From the NCBI RefSeq assembly GCF_901000735.1, contig NC_081550.1:8955350-9019349 (forward strand): a DNA stretch of 64,000 nucleotides. The letters are read 5' to 3'. Below are positions 56,201 to 60,249 of this stretch, in pieces. This stretch comes from Corylus avellana (taxonomy: Eukaryota > Streptophyta > Magnoliopsida > Fagales > Betulaceae). The notes under the pieces are model-generated. The model saw only the letters and a program-made list of their open reading frames with translations, did no database searches and was not told the DNA's origin. How positions within the stretch are numbered: the stretch's first letter is position 1; the number at the start of each line of letters is the position of its first letter. The position numbers and the translations under genes were made by a program.

Positions 56201-57115
56201 ACAATATATCCATAATTGTATATTATATTGCGACAATTAATCATTATCTATTATATAGGAGTTAAATGTTGAGCAATTAATCTCATAATTTAATTGGTGT
56301 ATAATGGTGTCTAAGCTAAATATCATTAATTTCCATTGCATTTGATATATTAACGCATTGGGTTAATTATTGATTGGTTTGTAGCATTTAAATTGTTTAA
56401 ATTTGTGATAACAGTGCATAAGTTTCTGTAGTTGATCTTCTCAGCTTATAATAAATGGATAAATACATATGATCCCGAACAATACTTTGTAGAAATTGCT
56501 CCAACTTGCAACTTCTATGTTGACAATCATCAGATTTCGCATTAAATTGATAACGAACCAATCCTATTCCATTATGCCTAAACAGACCCTAAACAATAAT
56601 ATACCTAACTAATAGTTGCTTTAGAAAACTGGAAAAACAAATAGACAAACAAAGTTAATAGCAATTTCAAAATCACTCAAAACAAATTCAAAATAAGCAA
56701 AGCAGCCAACCTCCAGTCGTTACATATGCAACAGTTCCACTGGTCACAGTCACTCCAACTCCATCATTCCCAGCTCTTGCTTCAGCAATAACTGGATATT
56801 CACCTGGTCCATCCGAAGCAATTATAGCATAACCATCCTGTCGAAAAAAATGATCAGTTCCATCATTGTCCCTAAAATTAAAGTCTGCAACGGTCAATTT
56901 GGCATCCAATTGCTCTTTAATCTTTCAAAAAACAGCTAATTACCTTGACAGAAGCTGGGTAAGGGGGCAAAGGGTCAGGAGCACGAACATCCTCAGCCAA
57001 GACCTTGCCAAAAGCGTCGTGTAGCGGAACAGTAACAGAATGCAGACGCTGAGCCACACTTAGCACTGTTTGAAGAGCCTTGTCTGCTGAAATCATCATC
57101 GGTTTGGTTCTTCCA
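17040..57115 (-). CDS. CNX1: CNX1, molybdopterin molybdenumtransferase (13 coding exons)
   Basis: CNX1 does the last two steps of molybdenum cofactor synthesis in the plant cytosol: the C-terminal MogA-like G domain adenylates molybdopterin, and the N-terminal MoeA-like E domain uses the adenylated form to insert molybdate. I joined exons 57099-56944, 56837-56711, 34656-34526, 31451-31350, 31193-31110, 30837-30610, 30072-29882, 29762-29658, 29484-29176, 25110-24953, 24835-24729, 18203-18147 and 17252-17040. All junctions are GT-AG and in frame, giving 655 residues from the ATG at 57099 (Arabidopsis CNX1 is about 670). E domain is about 1-450 (SGGVSMGD near 252, PGNPVS near 310). G domain is about 458-655 ([24 protein letters not shown] near 531, MPGNPNA near 590). 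The reading frame is open from 57115, so a small upstream exon may add residues. Introns 2, 9 and 11 are bloated by transposons, and intron 2 is partly counted twice in this assembly. Confidence 0.93.
18147..18203 (-). CDS. CNX1: CNX1 exon 12
   Basis: A 57-bp exon encoding [19 protein letters not shown]. Its acceptor region lies in a 57-bp tandem duplication (18194-18307), giving a second AG at 18261-18262. That upstream choice would add 18 codons then TAG. Confidence 0.92.
18194..18307 (-). repeat. 57-bp tandem duplication of the exon 12 acceptor (copy 2)
   Basis: Units 18194-18250 and 18251-18307 each contain a pyrimidine tract, the AAAATAG acceptor and GTGACACCAT. The two units are near-identical, so it is a recent event that predates the duplication of the whole region. 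Confidence 0.95.
18610..18723 (-). mobile_element. tRNA-derived SINE, minus strand
   Basis: Same family as 15842-15938, better preserved: on the minus strand GGTAGCTCAATCGGCTGG (box A) and GGTCACTAGTTCGAATTCC (box B) then CTTGTGTGAACATG and an A tail. A 12-bp repeat, AAAATTGACAGC, flanks it (18598-18609, 18724-18735). It lies in CNX1 intron 11. Confidence 0.9.
18736..19207. other. CNX1 intron 11 sequence
   Basis: AT-rich, with no gene or clear element. A phrase of about 35 bp around 18827 (AGTGATCTATTGCTTTTGGC) recurs at 21117, on the other side of the Copia insertion. Confidence 0.4.
19213..21056 (+). mobile_element. Internally deleted Copia element
   Basis: A 5' LTR starts TGTTAGAAA at 19213 and a 3' LTR at 20874-21056 ends ACTAACA. 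Both are flanked by the 5-bp repeat ACCAG (19208-19212, 21057-21061). A polypurine tract (GAGGGAGAG) precedes the 3' LTR. The 5' LTR breaks off near 19387 and joins straight into the middle of the RT domain, so the primer-binding site, gag, protease and integrase are all deleted. Confidence 0.9.
19390..20816 (+). pseudogene. Copia reverse transcriptase-RNase H remnant
   Basis: The frame starts [19 protein letters not shown] and [20 protein letters not shown], then KNAFLHGDL and LYGLKQSP before a stop near 19795. It resumes with the RT active-site [11 protein letters not shown], a stop near 19978, then [28 protein letters not shown], the RNase H segments [13 protein letters not shown] and [10 protein letters not shown], and [14 protein letters not shown]. 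The 3' end is frameshifted near 20755 (DMFTKPL follows in another frame). It is inactive. Confidence 0.9.
21057..21460. other. CNX1 intron 11 sequence
   Basis: No gene seen. It carries the AGTGATCTATTGC phrase shared with 18827. Confidence 0.35.
21470..22690 (-). pseudogene. ORF1-only LINE remnant
   Basis: On the minus strand it reads LINE ORF1-like phrases in broken frames: [20 protein letters not shown] and [16 protein letters not shown] (22221-22448). Next come [20 protein letters not shown] (21907-22230) and a third piece ending near 21695. The CTAGTACACAAGAAATATAT phrase near 21530 is LINE 3' sequence in reverse. The endonuclease-RT region is absent between ORF1 and the tail, as at 11355-13655. 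No target duplication was found. Confidence 0.6.
22691..23630. other. CNX1 intron 11 sequence
   Basis: About 0.9 kb of AT-rich DNA without a gene. An oligo-T/oligo-A at 22825-22845 followed by AAGTGCGAAGGGGGC hints at another LINE tail in reverse, but I could not find a target duplication. Confidence 0.3.
23643..23833 (+). mobile_element. 5'-truncated LINE tail, 191 bp
   Basis: It ends with GGGGTTGCGCCCCTCTATGC, then TTTTTAATGAATTA and TTATCAAAAAAA. A 12-bp repeat, TGGGAGTAAACA, flanks it (23631-23642, 23834-23845). Confidence 0.85.
24067..24510 (-). mobile_element. 5'-truncated LINE, 444 bp
   Basis: The reversed tail (TTTTTTTTTGTAAGTAATCG) is at the left, then ATTAAAAGCGTAAAGTGCACCC. An imperfect 8-bp repeat, CAGARAAC, flanks it (24059-24066, 24511-24518). 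Confidence 0.75.
24729..24835 (-). CDS. CNX1: CNX1 exon 11
   Basis: Encodes [18 protein letters not shown] through MMVESLK, the most conserved G-domain segment that binds molybdopterin. The donor is AAG/GTACAA. The next exon is 6.5 kb away. Confidence 0.93.
24953..25110 (-). CDS. CNX1: CNX1 exon 10
   Basis: Encodes [20 protein letters not shown] to DKMDLILTL of the G domain. It begins by completing a serine codon and ends with one base of a glycine codon. Confidence 0.93.
25111..26385. other. CNX1 intron 9, distal part
   Basis: I see no gene. There is an A17 run at 25948-25964 after CATTGTC, possibly a degenerate SINE or LINE tail. Confidence 0.35.
26396..26488 (+). mobile_element. Very short LINE tail, 93 bp
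   Basis: Contains only the LINE 3' end (CTTGTATACTTCCTATATACG, GCGCCTTACGCTTTTAATGA) and an AT-rich tail. The repeat TATCCATGAA flanks it (26386-26395, 26489-26498). Confidence 0.8.
26770..28093 (+). pseudogene. LINE ORF2 C-terminal part (zf-RVT)
   Basis: Two overlapping frames give [74 protein letters not shown], then after a shift near 27695 [19 protein letters not shown], which is the CxxC...H...C zf-RVT ribbon. Next comes [15 protein letters not shown], to a stop at 28091-28093. This region follows the RT catalytic core in LINE ORF2; the core is missing. The protein must be inactive. Confidence 0.9.
26770..28174 (+). mobile_element. Younger LINE nested in an older LINE
   Basis: A 19-bp perfect repeat, AAGGTTCCCCATGAGAGTG, flanks it (26751-26769, 28175-28193). 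The repeat itself is coding sequence of the older LINE. The insert starts inside ORF2, so it is 5' truncated, and ends TTACTTACTTATC plus an A tail. Confidence 0.93.
28736..29175. other. CNX1 intron 9, proximal part
   Basis: Pyrimidine-rich near 28740-28790. No gene seen. Confidence 0.35.
29176..29484 (-). CDS. CNX1: CNX1 exon 9 (domain linker)
   Basis: Encodes [31 protein letters not shown], a Ser-rich variable linker (residues about 422-455) and the start of the G domain, [11 protein letters not shown] to GPDR. This exon therefore holds the E-G junction. Confidence 0.93.
29658..29762 (-). CDS. CNX1: CNX1 exon 8
   Basis: Encodes [20 protein letters not shown] through DGSGNP between two split codons. 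It corresponds to the E-domain C-terminal subdomain (Arabidopsis [11 protein letters not shown]). It is short and has no start codon of its own, so it is easily overlooked. Confidence 0.9.
29882..30072 (-). CDS. CNX1: CNX1 exon 7
   Basis: Encodes [11 protein letters not shown] through GWGNPHLF with the conserved FGLPGNPVS loop. It ends in phase 2. A (CT)n tract (plus-strand GA at 29832-29857) lies just inside the following intron. Confidence 0.93.
30113..30448. mobile_element. MITE with long inverted arms
   Basis: Arms of about 150 bp pair through GGGGGAAATCCACTTTACCCC at the left and GGGGTAAAATGGATTTTTCCC at the right, with CCGTTAAATTGGACGGAAA at the turn. An 8-bp repeat, TATAATTT, flanks it (30105-30112, 30449-30456). 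It lies in CNX1 intron 6. Confidence 0.85.
30610..30837 (-). CDS. CNX1: CNX1 exon 6
   Basis: Encodes 76 residues from [13 protein letters not shown] to GTVYFSK, including the molybdopterin-binding [16 protein letters not shown] loop. The donor is AAG/GTAGAC. Confidence 0.93.
31110..31193 (-). CDS. CNX1: CNX1 exon 5
   Basis: Encodes 28 residues, [19 protein letters not shown] through LNRGQ. LSTGDEL is the classic MoeA/MogA-fold motif. Both junctions are in phase 0. Confidence 0.93.
31350..31451 (-). CDS. CNX1: CNX1 exon 4
   Basis: Encodes 34 residues, [20 protein letters not shown] through MGVMMVK, with phase-0 junctions. It is the core of the MoeA substrate-binding region. Confidence 0.92.
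31977..32051 (-). mobile_element. Shortest LINE tail, 75 bp
   Basis: A reversed LINE end (TTTTTTTTACAAGTAAGTC, ACAACCCTAGTA, AAGTATACAAGAG) flanked by the 11-bp repeat AACCAAGATAT (31966-31976, 32052-32062). It lies in CNX1 intron 3. Confidence 0.85.
32063..32484. other. CNX1 intron 3 sequence
   Basis: No gene or element recognised. Confidence 0.35.
32485..33338. mobile_element. Inverted-repeat DNA element with GC-richer cargo
   Basis: The left end (AGCCAAAATACATTTTGGTC, CCTCCAAGTTTATGCTTG) matches the reverse complement of the right end (GGCTAAAATCTTGGCCCTCC, AAGTTTACACTTG). Arms are about 60-110 bp with mismatches. The middle, 32790-33060, is GC-richer ([18 protein letters not shown] in one frame) and unlike the arms, so it may be captured host sequence. 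The target duplication is unclear in the flanking T runs. Confidence 0.6.
33490..34325 (+). mobile_element. 5'-truncated LINE split by a MITE
   Basis: Before the MITE it reads [15 protein letters not shown] codons (a shifted WKMVPSSLMWCLWR) and afterwards [17 protein letters not shown] in broken frame, then the LINE 3' end and TTACTTATCAAAATAA near 34325. The left boundary is uncertain. Confidence 0.65.
33600..34109. mobile_element. Mutator-like MITE, 510 bp
   Basis: Ends are GGGGAAACTTCAC and GTGAAGTTTCCCC, perfect for 13 bp and imperfect for about 150 bp further in. A perfect 9-bp repeat, TAGAAATTT, flanks it (33591-33599, 34110-34118). Its interior is A/T runs. It is inserted in a LINE. 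Confidence 0.9.
34526..34656 (-). CDS. CNX1: CNX1 exon 3
   Basis: Completes a split glycine codon and reads [16 protein letters not shown] through [15 protein letters not shown] is a conserved MoeA motif. The acceptor is preceded by a (CT)n microsatellite. A donor 3 bases upstream is possible, but the in-frame choice is GTG/GTATG. Confidence 0.92.
34659..34680. repeat. (GA)n microsatellite serving as a pyrimidine tract
   Basis: On the minus strand this is (CT)n immediately before the CAG acceptor of CNX1 exon 3, so the repeat length sets the polypyrimidine tract length. Confidence 0.9.
34870..35888 (-). mobile_element. LINE 3' part, empty-site version
   Basis: A T23-type run at 34871-34893 is the reversed poly(A) tail. 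Then 34946-35888 is repeated as 41094-42036. On the minus strand it encodes [36 protein letters not shown] (zf-RVT) and [20 protein letters not shown] in separate frames. Here the LINE runs without Copia-1, and the sequence stops at gap 2. Confidence 0.8.
35889..35988. other. Assembly gap 2 (100 N)
   Basis: Exactly 100 N, between LINE sequence on the left and the inside of the Copia-1 5' LTR on the right. Confidence 1.
35989..36108 (+). repeat. Copia-1 5' LTR (3' part only)
   Basis: Begins AGTTACCTTATTTG at the gap edge and ends CAATTGACA. It matches 40972-41091. Confidence 0.95.
36109..36120 (+). promoter_or_regulatory. Copia-1 primer-binding site
   Basis: TGGTATCAGAGC directly follows the LTR. 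It is complementary to initiator methionine tRNA, the usual Copia primer. Confidence 0.95.
36121..36793 (+). other. Copia-1 leader
   Basis: Untranslated leader with a degenerate GCTGTTTGG-type tandem repeat at 36380-36600. Long frames on the other strand here (Gln, Pro, Thr-rich) are composition artefacts of the repeat. The leader differs in length and repeat content from that of Copia-2. Confidence 0.7.
36794..40858 (+). CDS. Copia-1 Gag-Pol polyprotein, 1354 residues
   Basis: One open frame encodes the whole element. In order it has a gag domain (about 1-215), two CCHC zinc knuckles ([14 protein letters not shown] near 230, [14 protein letters not shown] near 248) and an aspartic protease with [10 protein letters not shown] near 330. 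Next are gag-pre-integrase (WHKRLGHP near 455, CSVCKLGKS) and an integrase with D, D and E at HSDVWG (about 519), RSDSGGEY (about 584) and GVAERKNRH (about 621). The RT core has YVDDIVITG near 1036, and RNase H has YSDADWAG near 1199 and [10 protein letters not shown]. The frame ends DRPASI. Length is usual for plant Copia, where the product is cleaved by its own protease. A 9-bp repeat inserts three residues after HSDVWG (giving VWGVWG), absent from Copia-2, which might affect the integrase. The start ATG at 36794 is chosen because MSSSETF is shared with Copia-2. Confidence 0.95.
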   Translation: MSSSETFGVRFTGKNYSAWEFQFQLFVTGKELWGHIDGSDPAPTEAKDLAKWKVKDARVMSWILGSVDPLIVLNLRPYKTAKTMWEYLLKVYHQDNTARRFQLEYEIANYTQGNLSIPEYFSGFQNLWGEFSDMVYAKVPAASLSAVQAVHEQSKRDQFLMKLRPEFEVTRSNLMNRDPSPSLDVCFGELLREEQRLLTQATFQHDSNPNPVAYAAYGKGKGKDMRKVQCFSCKEYGHIAANCAKKSCNYCKKPGHFIKECPTRPQNRQATAYQATINTSAAPVMSSASSSAAGSAVLTPEMVQQMIMSAFSALGLQGNGTILSKSWLIDSAASNHMTRSSDTLCNVRPYHGSSHIQVANGSHLAINEVGDINPSFRDVYVSPGLSNSLISVGQLVEKNYDVHFSRDGCLVQDQVSGKILAKGPKVGRLFPLHFSIPSCLSLACRTVNTPNEVWHKRLGHPNSVILSHMLNSGLLGNKERVSQNLSFDCSVCKLGKSKTLSFSSHGSRATKCFDVVHSDVWGVWGISPVISHARYKYFVTFIDDFSRYTWVYFLRAKSEVLSVFQTFVAYIENQFSTGIKILRSDSGGEYMSHEFHDFLRHKGIISQRSCPYTPQQNGVAERKNRHLLDVVRTLLLESSVPSKFWVEALSTAVYLINRLPSQVLQFDSPYYRLYQQHPSYLNLHTFGCVCFVHLPAHERHKLSAQSVKCAFMGYSVSHKGYVCYDPCFDKFRISRNVVFFEHQCFFSTHVESLPEISILPCFDELPILPERFKPGIVYTRRLPTLPLPETDPLSETVPTTPPIDLPSETVHESGLRRSARVSRPPDRYGFPHTSFTATLSSISIPTCFSEAVKYECWRKAMDEELRALQDNHTWDMVPCPSHVNAIGCKWVYSIKLRSDGTLDRYKARLVALGNRQEYGVDYEETFAPVAKMTTVRTIISIAASQGWPLHQMDVKNAFLHGDLKEDIYMTPPPGLFSSPSAAVCKLKRSLYGLKQAPRAWFEKFRSTLLRFSFVQSQYDSSLFLCKTPTGLVLLLVYVDDIVITGTDSSLIAHLKRNLQDSFHMKDLGPLTYFLGLEVHTDSSGIFLNQHKYTQDLISLAGLQDSSSVDTPMEVNVKYRSEEGDLLSDPTVFRQLVGSLNYLTITRPDISFAVQQVSQFMQTPRHLHLAAVRRIIRYLRGSSGRGLFFPTGSPLRLVAYSDADWAGCPDTRRSVTGWCMFLGDSLISWKSKKQARVSKSSTESEYRAMSAACSEIVWLRGLLAELGFSQTDSTPLHADNTSAIQIAANPVYHERTKHIEVDCHSIREALDTRVISLPHVSTDLQIADVFTKAMTRQRHQFLVGKLMLLDRPASI
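40866..41091 (+). repeat. Copia-1 3' LTR
   Basis: Starts TGTCAATCAGATACGG after the purine tract GAGGGGGGA and ends CAATTGACA. LINE sequence resumes immediately. Confidence 0.95.
42053..42241 (-). pseudogene. LINE reverse transcriptase N-terminal fragment
   Basis: Reads [20 protein letters not shown] and [18 protein letters not shown], the standard RT entry motif of plant LINEs (FRPISL.GS.YKI). The catalytic YxDD part is deleted downstream. Confidence 0.88.
43113..43508 (-). pseudogene. LINE endonuclease (EEP family) fragment
   Basis: Carries [36 protein letters not shown] and [19 protein letters not shown]. The GGDFSV..F..ER motif corresponds to the GDFN core of the apurinic-type LINE endonuclease, with Asn replaced by Ser. 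The frame breaks afterwards ([10 protein letters not shown] in another frame). Confidence 0.85.
43701..43908. other. Intron 2 spacer
   Basis: No gene seen. It may be an upstream LINE part. Confidence 0.3.
43917..44796. mobile_element. hAT-like non-autonomous element
   Basis: Left end TAGGGCAGGCAA and right end TTGCCAGCCCTAAA are inverted, the TAGGGnnGGCAA type of plant hAT elements. A near-perfect 8-bp repeat flanks it (ATATACAC at 43909-43916, TTATACAC at 44797-44804). Subterminal DNA is full of CGTGT, ACCCG and CGGGT motifs in both orientations. The middle (44180-44560) is unlike the ends and finishes with an A15-rich stretch, suggesting captured cDNA-like material. Confidence 0.8.
44915..45990 (-). 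mobile_element. 5'-truncated LINE with an inserted solo LTR
   Basis: The reversed tail TTTTTTTTTATAAGTAATG is at 44910-44928. After the inserted LTR the minus strand reads [20 protein letters not shown] and [20 protein letters not shown] (45263-45481), which is LINE ORF2 C-terminus, and a broken frame at 45598-45837. The right limit is uncertain. Confidence 0.8.
44971..45179 (-). mobile_element. Solo LTR of a TRIM family, 209 bp
   Basis: On the minus strand it starts TGTAACACCCCGGTCCC and ends GGGTTGTTATG. It interrupts a LINE, with a 5-bp repeat CAGGG/CAAGG. Same family as 46415-46609 and 47818-48199. Confidence 0.75.
46040..46870. repeat. Diverged tandem duplication
   Basis: 46044-46340 and 46381-46870 (with the solo LTR removed) align: GTTTATTCAC, GTAACTTGAAAG, CATAGTGACTTGTGTAATAT, CATCTTCTAAATTG and ATGTTAAGTCAATG all recur with changes. 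The duplication predates the LTR insertion in the second unit. Confidence 0.75.
46415..46609 (-). mobile_element. Solo LTR of a TRIM family, 195 bp
   Basis: On the minus strand TGTGACACCC to GAGTTGTTATA. A perfect 5-bp repeat TGAAA flanks it (46410-46414, 46610-46614), and the uninterrupted target is seen in the sister unit near 46065. The second copy of this sequence is at 54419-54613. Confidence 0.9.
47818..48199 (-). mobile_element. TRIM (miniature LTR element), 3' LTR truncated
   Basis: On the minus strand there is an LTR from 48199 to about 48002 (TGTAACACTCCGG start) and a primer-binding-like TAGTATCAAAG at about 47980-47993. About 80 bp of non-coding interior and a polypurine tract AAGGAGGGAGATT follow. 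Then a second LTR start TATAACACTCCGGTTCC breaks off near 47818. No coding capacity. The second copy is at 55822-56203. Confidence 0.8.
48200..48713. other. CNX1 intron 2, next to exon 2
   Basis: Intron sequence with no recognisable element. Its last 7 bases are the start of a second copy of exon 2 (minus strand). Confidence 0.5.
48714..48813. other. Assembly gap 3 (100 N)
   Basis: Exactly 100 N. The left side ends inside CNX1 exon 2; the right side begins inside the Copia-2 5' LTR. Confidence 1.
48814..49026 (+). repeat. Copia-2 5' LTR (left end missing)
   Basis: Starts at TCCATATATA next to the gap and ends CAATTGACA before the PBS. Confidence 0.95.
49027..49038 (+). promoter_or_regulatory. 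Copia-2 primer-binding site
   Basis: TGGTATCAGAGC, identical to that of Copia-1. Confidence 0.95.
49039..49846 (+). other. Copia-2 leader
   Basis: GC-richer leader with imperfect tandem GGCTGTCGGCG and GGCGAGTTGGGCTATC units at 49320-49560. Its repeat type is different from the Copia-1 leader, while the last 100 bp before gag are nearly the same. Confidence 0.7.
49847..53901 (+). pseudogene. Copia-2 Gag-Pol, disrupted by one frameshift
   Basis: Gag with both CCHC knuckles is open from the shared ATG at 49847 to a stop at 50696-50698. Compared with Copia-1, one base is missing in a CTCTGCTG-type repeat near 50685. The remaining frame, 50699-53901, is open and contains protease ([12 protein letters not shown]), integrase ([24 protein letters not shown]), RT (YVDDIVITG) and RNase H (YSDADWAG) and ends DRPASI. 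The element would make gag only, unless the missing base is a sequencing error in the repeat. It lacks the 9-bp insertion in the integrase seen in Copia-1. Confidence 0.92.
53909..54137 (+). repeat. Copia-2 3' LTR
   Basis: Begins TGTCAATCAGATACGG after AGGGGGGA and ends ATTGACA. Confidence 0.95.
54144..56717. repeat. Duplicated intron 2 segment, with Copia-2
   Basis: The counterpart of 46140-48713, here continuous with CNX1 exon 2 and exon 1. It includes the solo LTR (54419-54613) and TRIM (55822-56203) copies. Confidence 0.95.
56711..56837 (-). CDS. CNX1: CNX1 exon 2
   Basis: Encodes [20 protein letters not shown] through VAYVTTG (residues 53-94) with acceptor GACAG and donor GGAG/GTTGGC. 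The last few bases of this exon are repeated at 48707-48713 just before gap 3, where the other contig stops inside the exon. Confidence 0.93.
56944..57115 (-). CDS. CNX1: CNX1 exon 1 (first recognised)
   Basis: Encodes the E-domain start [17 protein letters not shown] through [12 protein letters not shown], with donor AAG/GTAATT. ATG 57099 is the first in-frame methionine; GRTKP precedes it, after an AG at 57116-57117, and resembles the GGKTE that precedes the same point in Arabidopsis. Hence exon 1 may start at 57115 as an internal exon. Confidence 0.9.
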
Positions 57116-57117
57116 CT

Positions 57118-57851
57118 GATAACATTGTGAATGTATGACAGTTAGAGAGACTTTTATAGCAGGTTCTTTTTTTTTATTTTCTTTTTTTGGTGAAGTATTG
57201 GGGTTCACTCCGACTGAGTTTTTTTTACCATTGAGAGACCAGATTATGAGGGGTGAAGTTTGCAAGGACACTACCCAAGCCTTCTACAAAGGAAACAATT
57301 GTTATCCTTATCATATTTTCTACAGAATTTGAATACTTCTACATGCATTTGAATTGTGGACATTCTCAGATTTCCTGAAGTGTTGTCAGGCATATGGGCA
57401 TACAGATTCTCCTGAAAAACCGCGGGGATCACATTCTCATCGATACTCAATGATGAACTATCGAAATAGCTACTCAATCAGACGAACCAAACGCCACCCT
57501 CGGTCAACAAACGTAAAAACAATATGCCAGAGCATTGATTTTGTTCAGAAGCTGAAATTATTTTTGGATAAGGGTGCACAATGGAGGTATCGGAGTTACA
57601 GATCTCTTCACCATTGACTGACGAAGACGCCTCCAACACCAAGCAAGTATGAGGCGGACACGGGCAGAGATAGCCTTCAAAGACAAAAAGGAAGACACTT
57701 GCAAAAGAGGTAGAAGAAAAAAATAAAATAACAAGCCCTTGTGGGGGGAGGGGGGGGTGTTGACATTGCCATGCCCATTTGGTGGTGATCATGGCTCGGA
57801 AGGGGCTCGATGCAAACAAGAAAAATGGTTCAGAGACTTCAAGAGAGTTAC
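57118..57851. other. Possible CNX1 5' intron or upstream DNA
   Basis: No domain-bearing frame. If the candidate upstream exon is real, this is its intron: donor GAG/GTAACT at 57851, acceptor TTATCAG at 57116. Otherwise it is leader DNA, with an upstream ATG near 57124 opening a 9-codon frame whose TGA overlaps the CNX1 ATG. Confidence 0.4.
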
Positions 57852-58423
57852 CTCAAAACTTTAGGCGGTCTTGCAAATAAGGTGGTGGCGCTGGGTTCGT
57901 GCGGAGATTGTTTGCGGTGTGGAACGAAGATGGAGAGATGGTGTTTGGTGACTGAGGAAGGTGGAGTGAAGTGGTTGTGATGGGATTGGGTATTTGAAGC
58001 GGTGGCAGTAGATGATGAAGATGTTGTAGTGGCTGACCGTGGGGCTGATTTGAAGATGGCGGTGGTGGCAGTGGTGGTGAGCTTTGCGGTGTTTCGATGA
58101 TTCTGGAGGAGATGGGTTTTTATAACACGGGTAAGGTGTTTGACGTTGGGCCTGAATGGGAATATTGGACCATGTGGTGAAAGTGAGGTGAAAATGGTGA
58201 TGATGGATGGTTGTTTACGCTGATTTTTACTGAAAACCATATTTGGAGACTTGAAAGAAAAACAATTTTTGAAAACAAAACACACAAAATTCGTTTGCAT
58301 GGACAGAAAGAAGAACATTTTCAGGCTCAGACCAACTACCCCCACCACACCATGCCCCATGACCACCGCAAAATCACCGCCGATCCCCGAATCCACCACC
58401 ATTCGTAAACAAACCCACATCAC
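57852..58423 (-). CDS. Candidate upstream exon, in frame with CNX1
   Basis: A minus-strand frame open for about 190 codons ends at a consensus donor (TTTTGAG/GTAACT), and the split serine codon it leaves matches the phase of the CNX1 exon starting at 57115. The translation is Ser, Thr, His and Pro-rich (IFVPHRKQSPHEPSATTLFA) with no domain I know. It may be a 5' untranslated exon that is open by chance, since G is scarce on this strand. It is unlikely to be a long N-terminal extension, because CNX1 proteins normally start close to the E domain. Confidence 0.3.
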
Positions 58424-60060
58424 CGCCGATGATGCTCAAGAACCTCCAAAGAACAAAAAGGGTCCCGGAGCCTCGCATCAAAATTTCCCACTACCAAACA
58501 CCACGACACTCGATCCCCGTGGGCAAGTAATGCCATTGCCATCCTCGACACAGCTTTGCCTACGAAGCAACGAATTCCCATGCCCAATCTCACCTAAAAC
58601 AACATGATCTCGCCCCCAATAACTCATAAGAACTCGCTGGGTTTGCTCTCTCCAATCTCACCCGACCTCATCGACGCTATTGCTCCCGCTCCATCCTGAT
58701 CCCTGGACGCAAGTCATCGACACCGCTGTCAAGTCCGCCTCTTTCCCCGACGACCACAAGAATGGGATCTACTCACCTCCCACGTCACCATTTAGGACTT
58801 CTGTAAACGCCCTCTTCAATGGCGTTATGGAGAGAGAGAGAGAGGAGAATGACCTTTGGGCTTAGGCAATAGAGAGAGATTGAGACGAGTAGAATAAATA
58901 ATAAAAATACCCTTTTTATTTTGCTGATTACTGTGCACTTAAAGTGCATTGTCAATTCAAAAAAAAAAAAATTTGCGTTGTTCATCCTCTTTATCATCTC
59001 TGAAATTCGTAAACAAGAGCTGCAGAACATGAGAATACCTTTCGAATTGGTGTGTTTCTACTGTTTGTACTATAAAATTGTTTGTGGAAAAACAAATTGC
59101 CAGACACATATTGGGTACAAAAAGGAATAAGAATTTGCTTACAGGAAAAGTTACTAGCAGAAGAGGTGAAATCCCCACAACACGAAAAAAACTGGTGTAG
59201 TTTTTGCGTTAAATGAATTAAGCTTACCTCTATATATCGATGATATTGAGGATGAATGTTTCTTAGCTTTTTCTTTGTCTGTCTGGGTTTTGTGTTTCAG
59301 GGTCAAAGCCTGCTGCTGGCTGCTGCTGCTGGTGGTGGGGCTAAGAACAAGAGCTGCGGCGCATCAGCACGTGCGTATGATGTGCGACTGTGGTCCCAAT
59401 AGGAGCCTCTCCATTTCTAGCATATAATTTGCCAAAAAAAAATTTAAAACGTAATTCCAAAGAATCATATTTTTTTGTTTATAAAATCGCAACGTTAAAC
59501 ACACCCTTATTTGCCTTTGAAGATTCCCTTTGAAACTGGGGCTAAAATGTTGTAAATATTGGAAGAGATTAGGATTTCAAAACTTATTGGGGAATGGTGG
59601 TTAGTGAGTGCATTACCTCCATTACTGAAACTCTACTTAGACAGAGTACCAGCCATGAAAGGGCAAAATAGATCACTGTGTTTCTTTGCTCTCTATCGGA
59701 ACCTTGGTGAGGAGCATCTTCCTTTCGAAGAGATGCCTCTTTAAGAAGGACAGATGCTTCTCTATCTACTTCTTGTGGCATCCACTTCCCTATGTCAAAT
59801 CACAGATTCTATTTATATATGAACCTAGAGAAAAGTGGTAAAGCATATGACACTGTCAATAAAGTTGGTTCGAATATTAGTTCTTTAAATTTTTAGGCTA
59901 ATAAAAACTTTGTTTAGTCTCTTATTAAAAGTGTAGGTGCTATTAGACATGAGACCTAATATTCTTAGTCCTAGTTATATTTCTGCATGCATGTAAGAGT
60001 TCTCAGATTTGGCTCAATCAATATTTAGTTAGAATTTAGCTAAAACCCATATTTTTTTAT
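58424..60060. other. Upstream intergenic DNA
   Basis: 58450-58860 is C-rich on the plus strand, with short frames (for example 58680-58865) but no recognisable protein. 58830-58855 is a GAGA run. 59280-59400 has a CTGCTG-rich patch after a TTTGTGTTTCAG acceptor-like site. 59550-60060 is AT-rich. No gene can be supported. Confidence 0.35.
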
Positions 60061-60249
60061 GGGAAATTATATATAAAATTCTTAGGTAAACGCGTTTTTA
60101 TTAAAAACTCCCTGAGTATTTTTTTTTCGGAAATTTAGTCCCTGGATCTCTCGAAAGTACTAAAAAACTCTCTACCGTTAATTTTTGTTAACTTCCGTTA
60201 TTTGAGTTAAACGTACCGTTTTACTTAAGTCCACCTCAGTGGAATTTTG

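Noticed and set aside
58251..58865. Plus-strand frames in the C-rich region upstream of CNX1
   Set aside because: No recognisable protein features; overlapping frames on both strands are open because of base bias.
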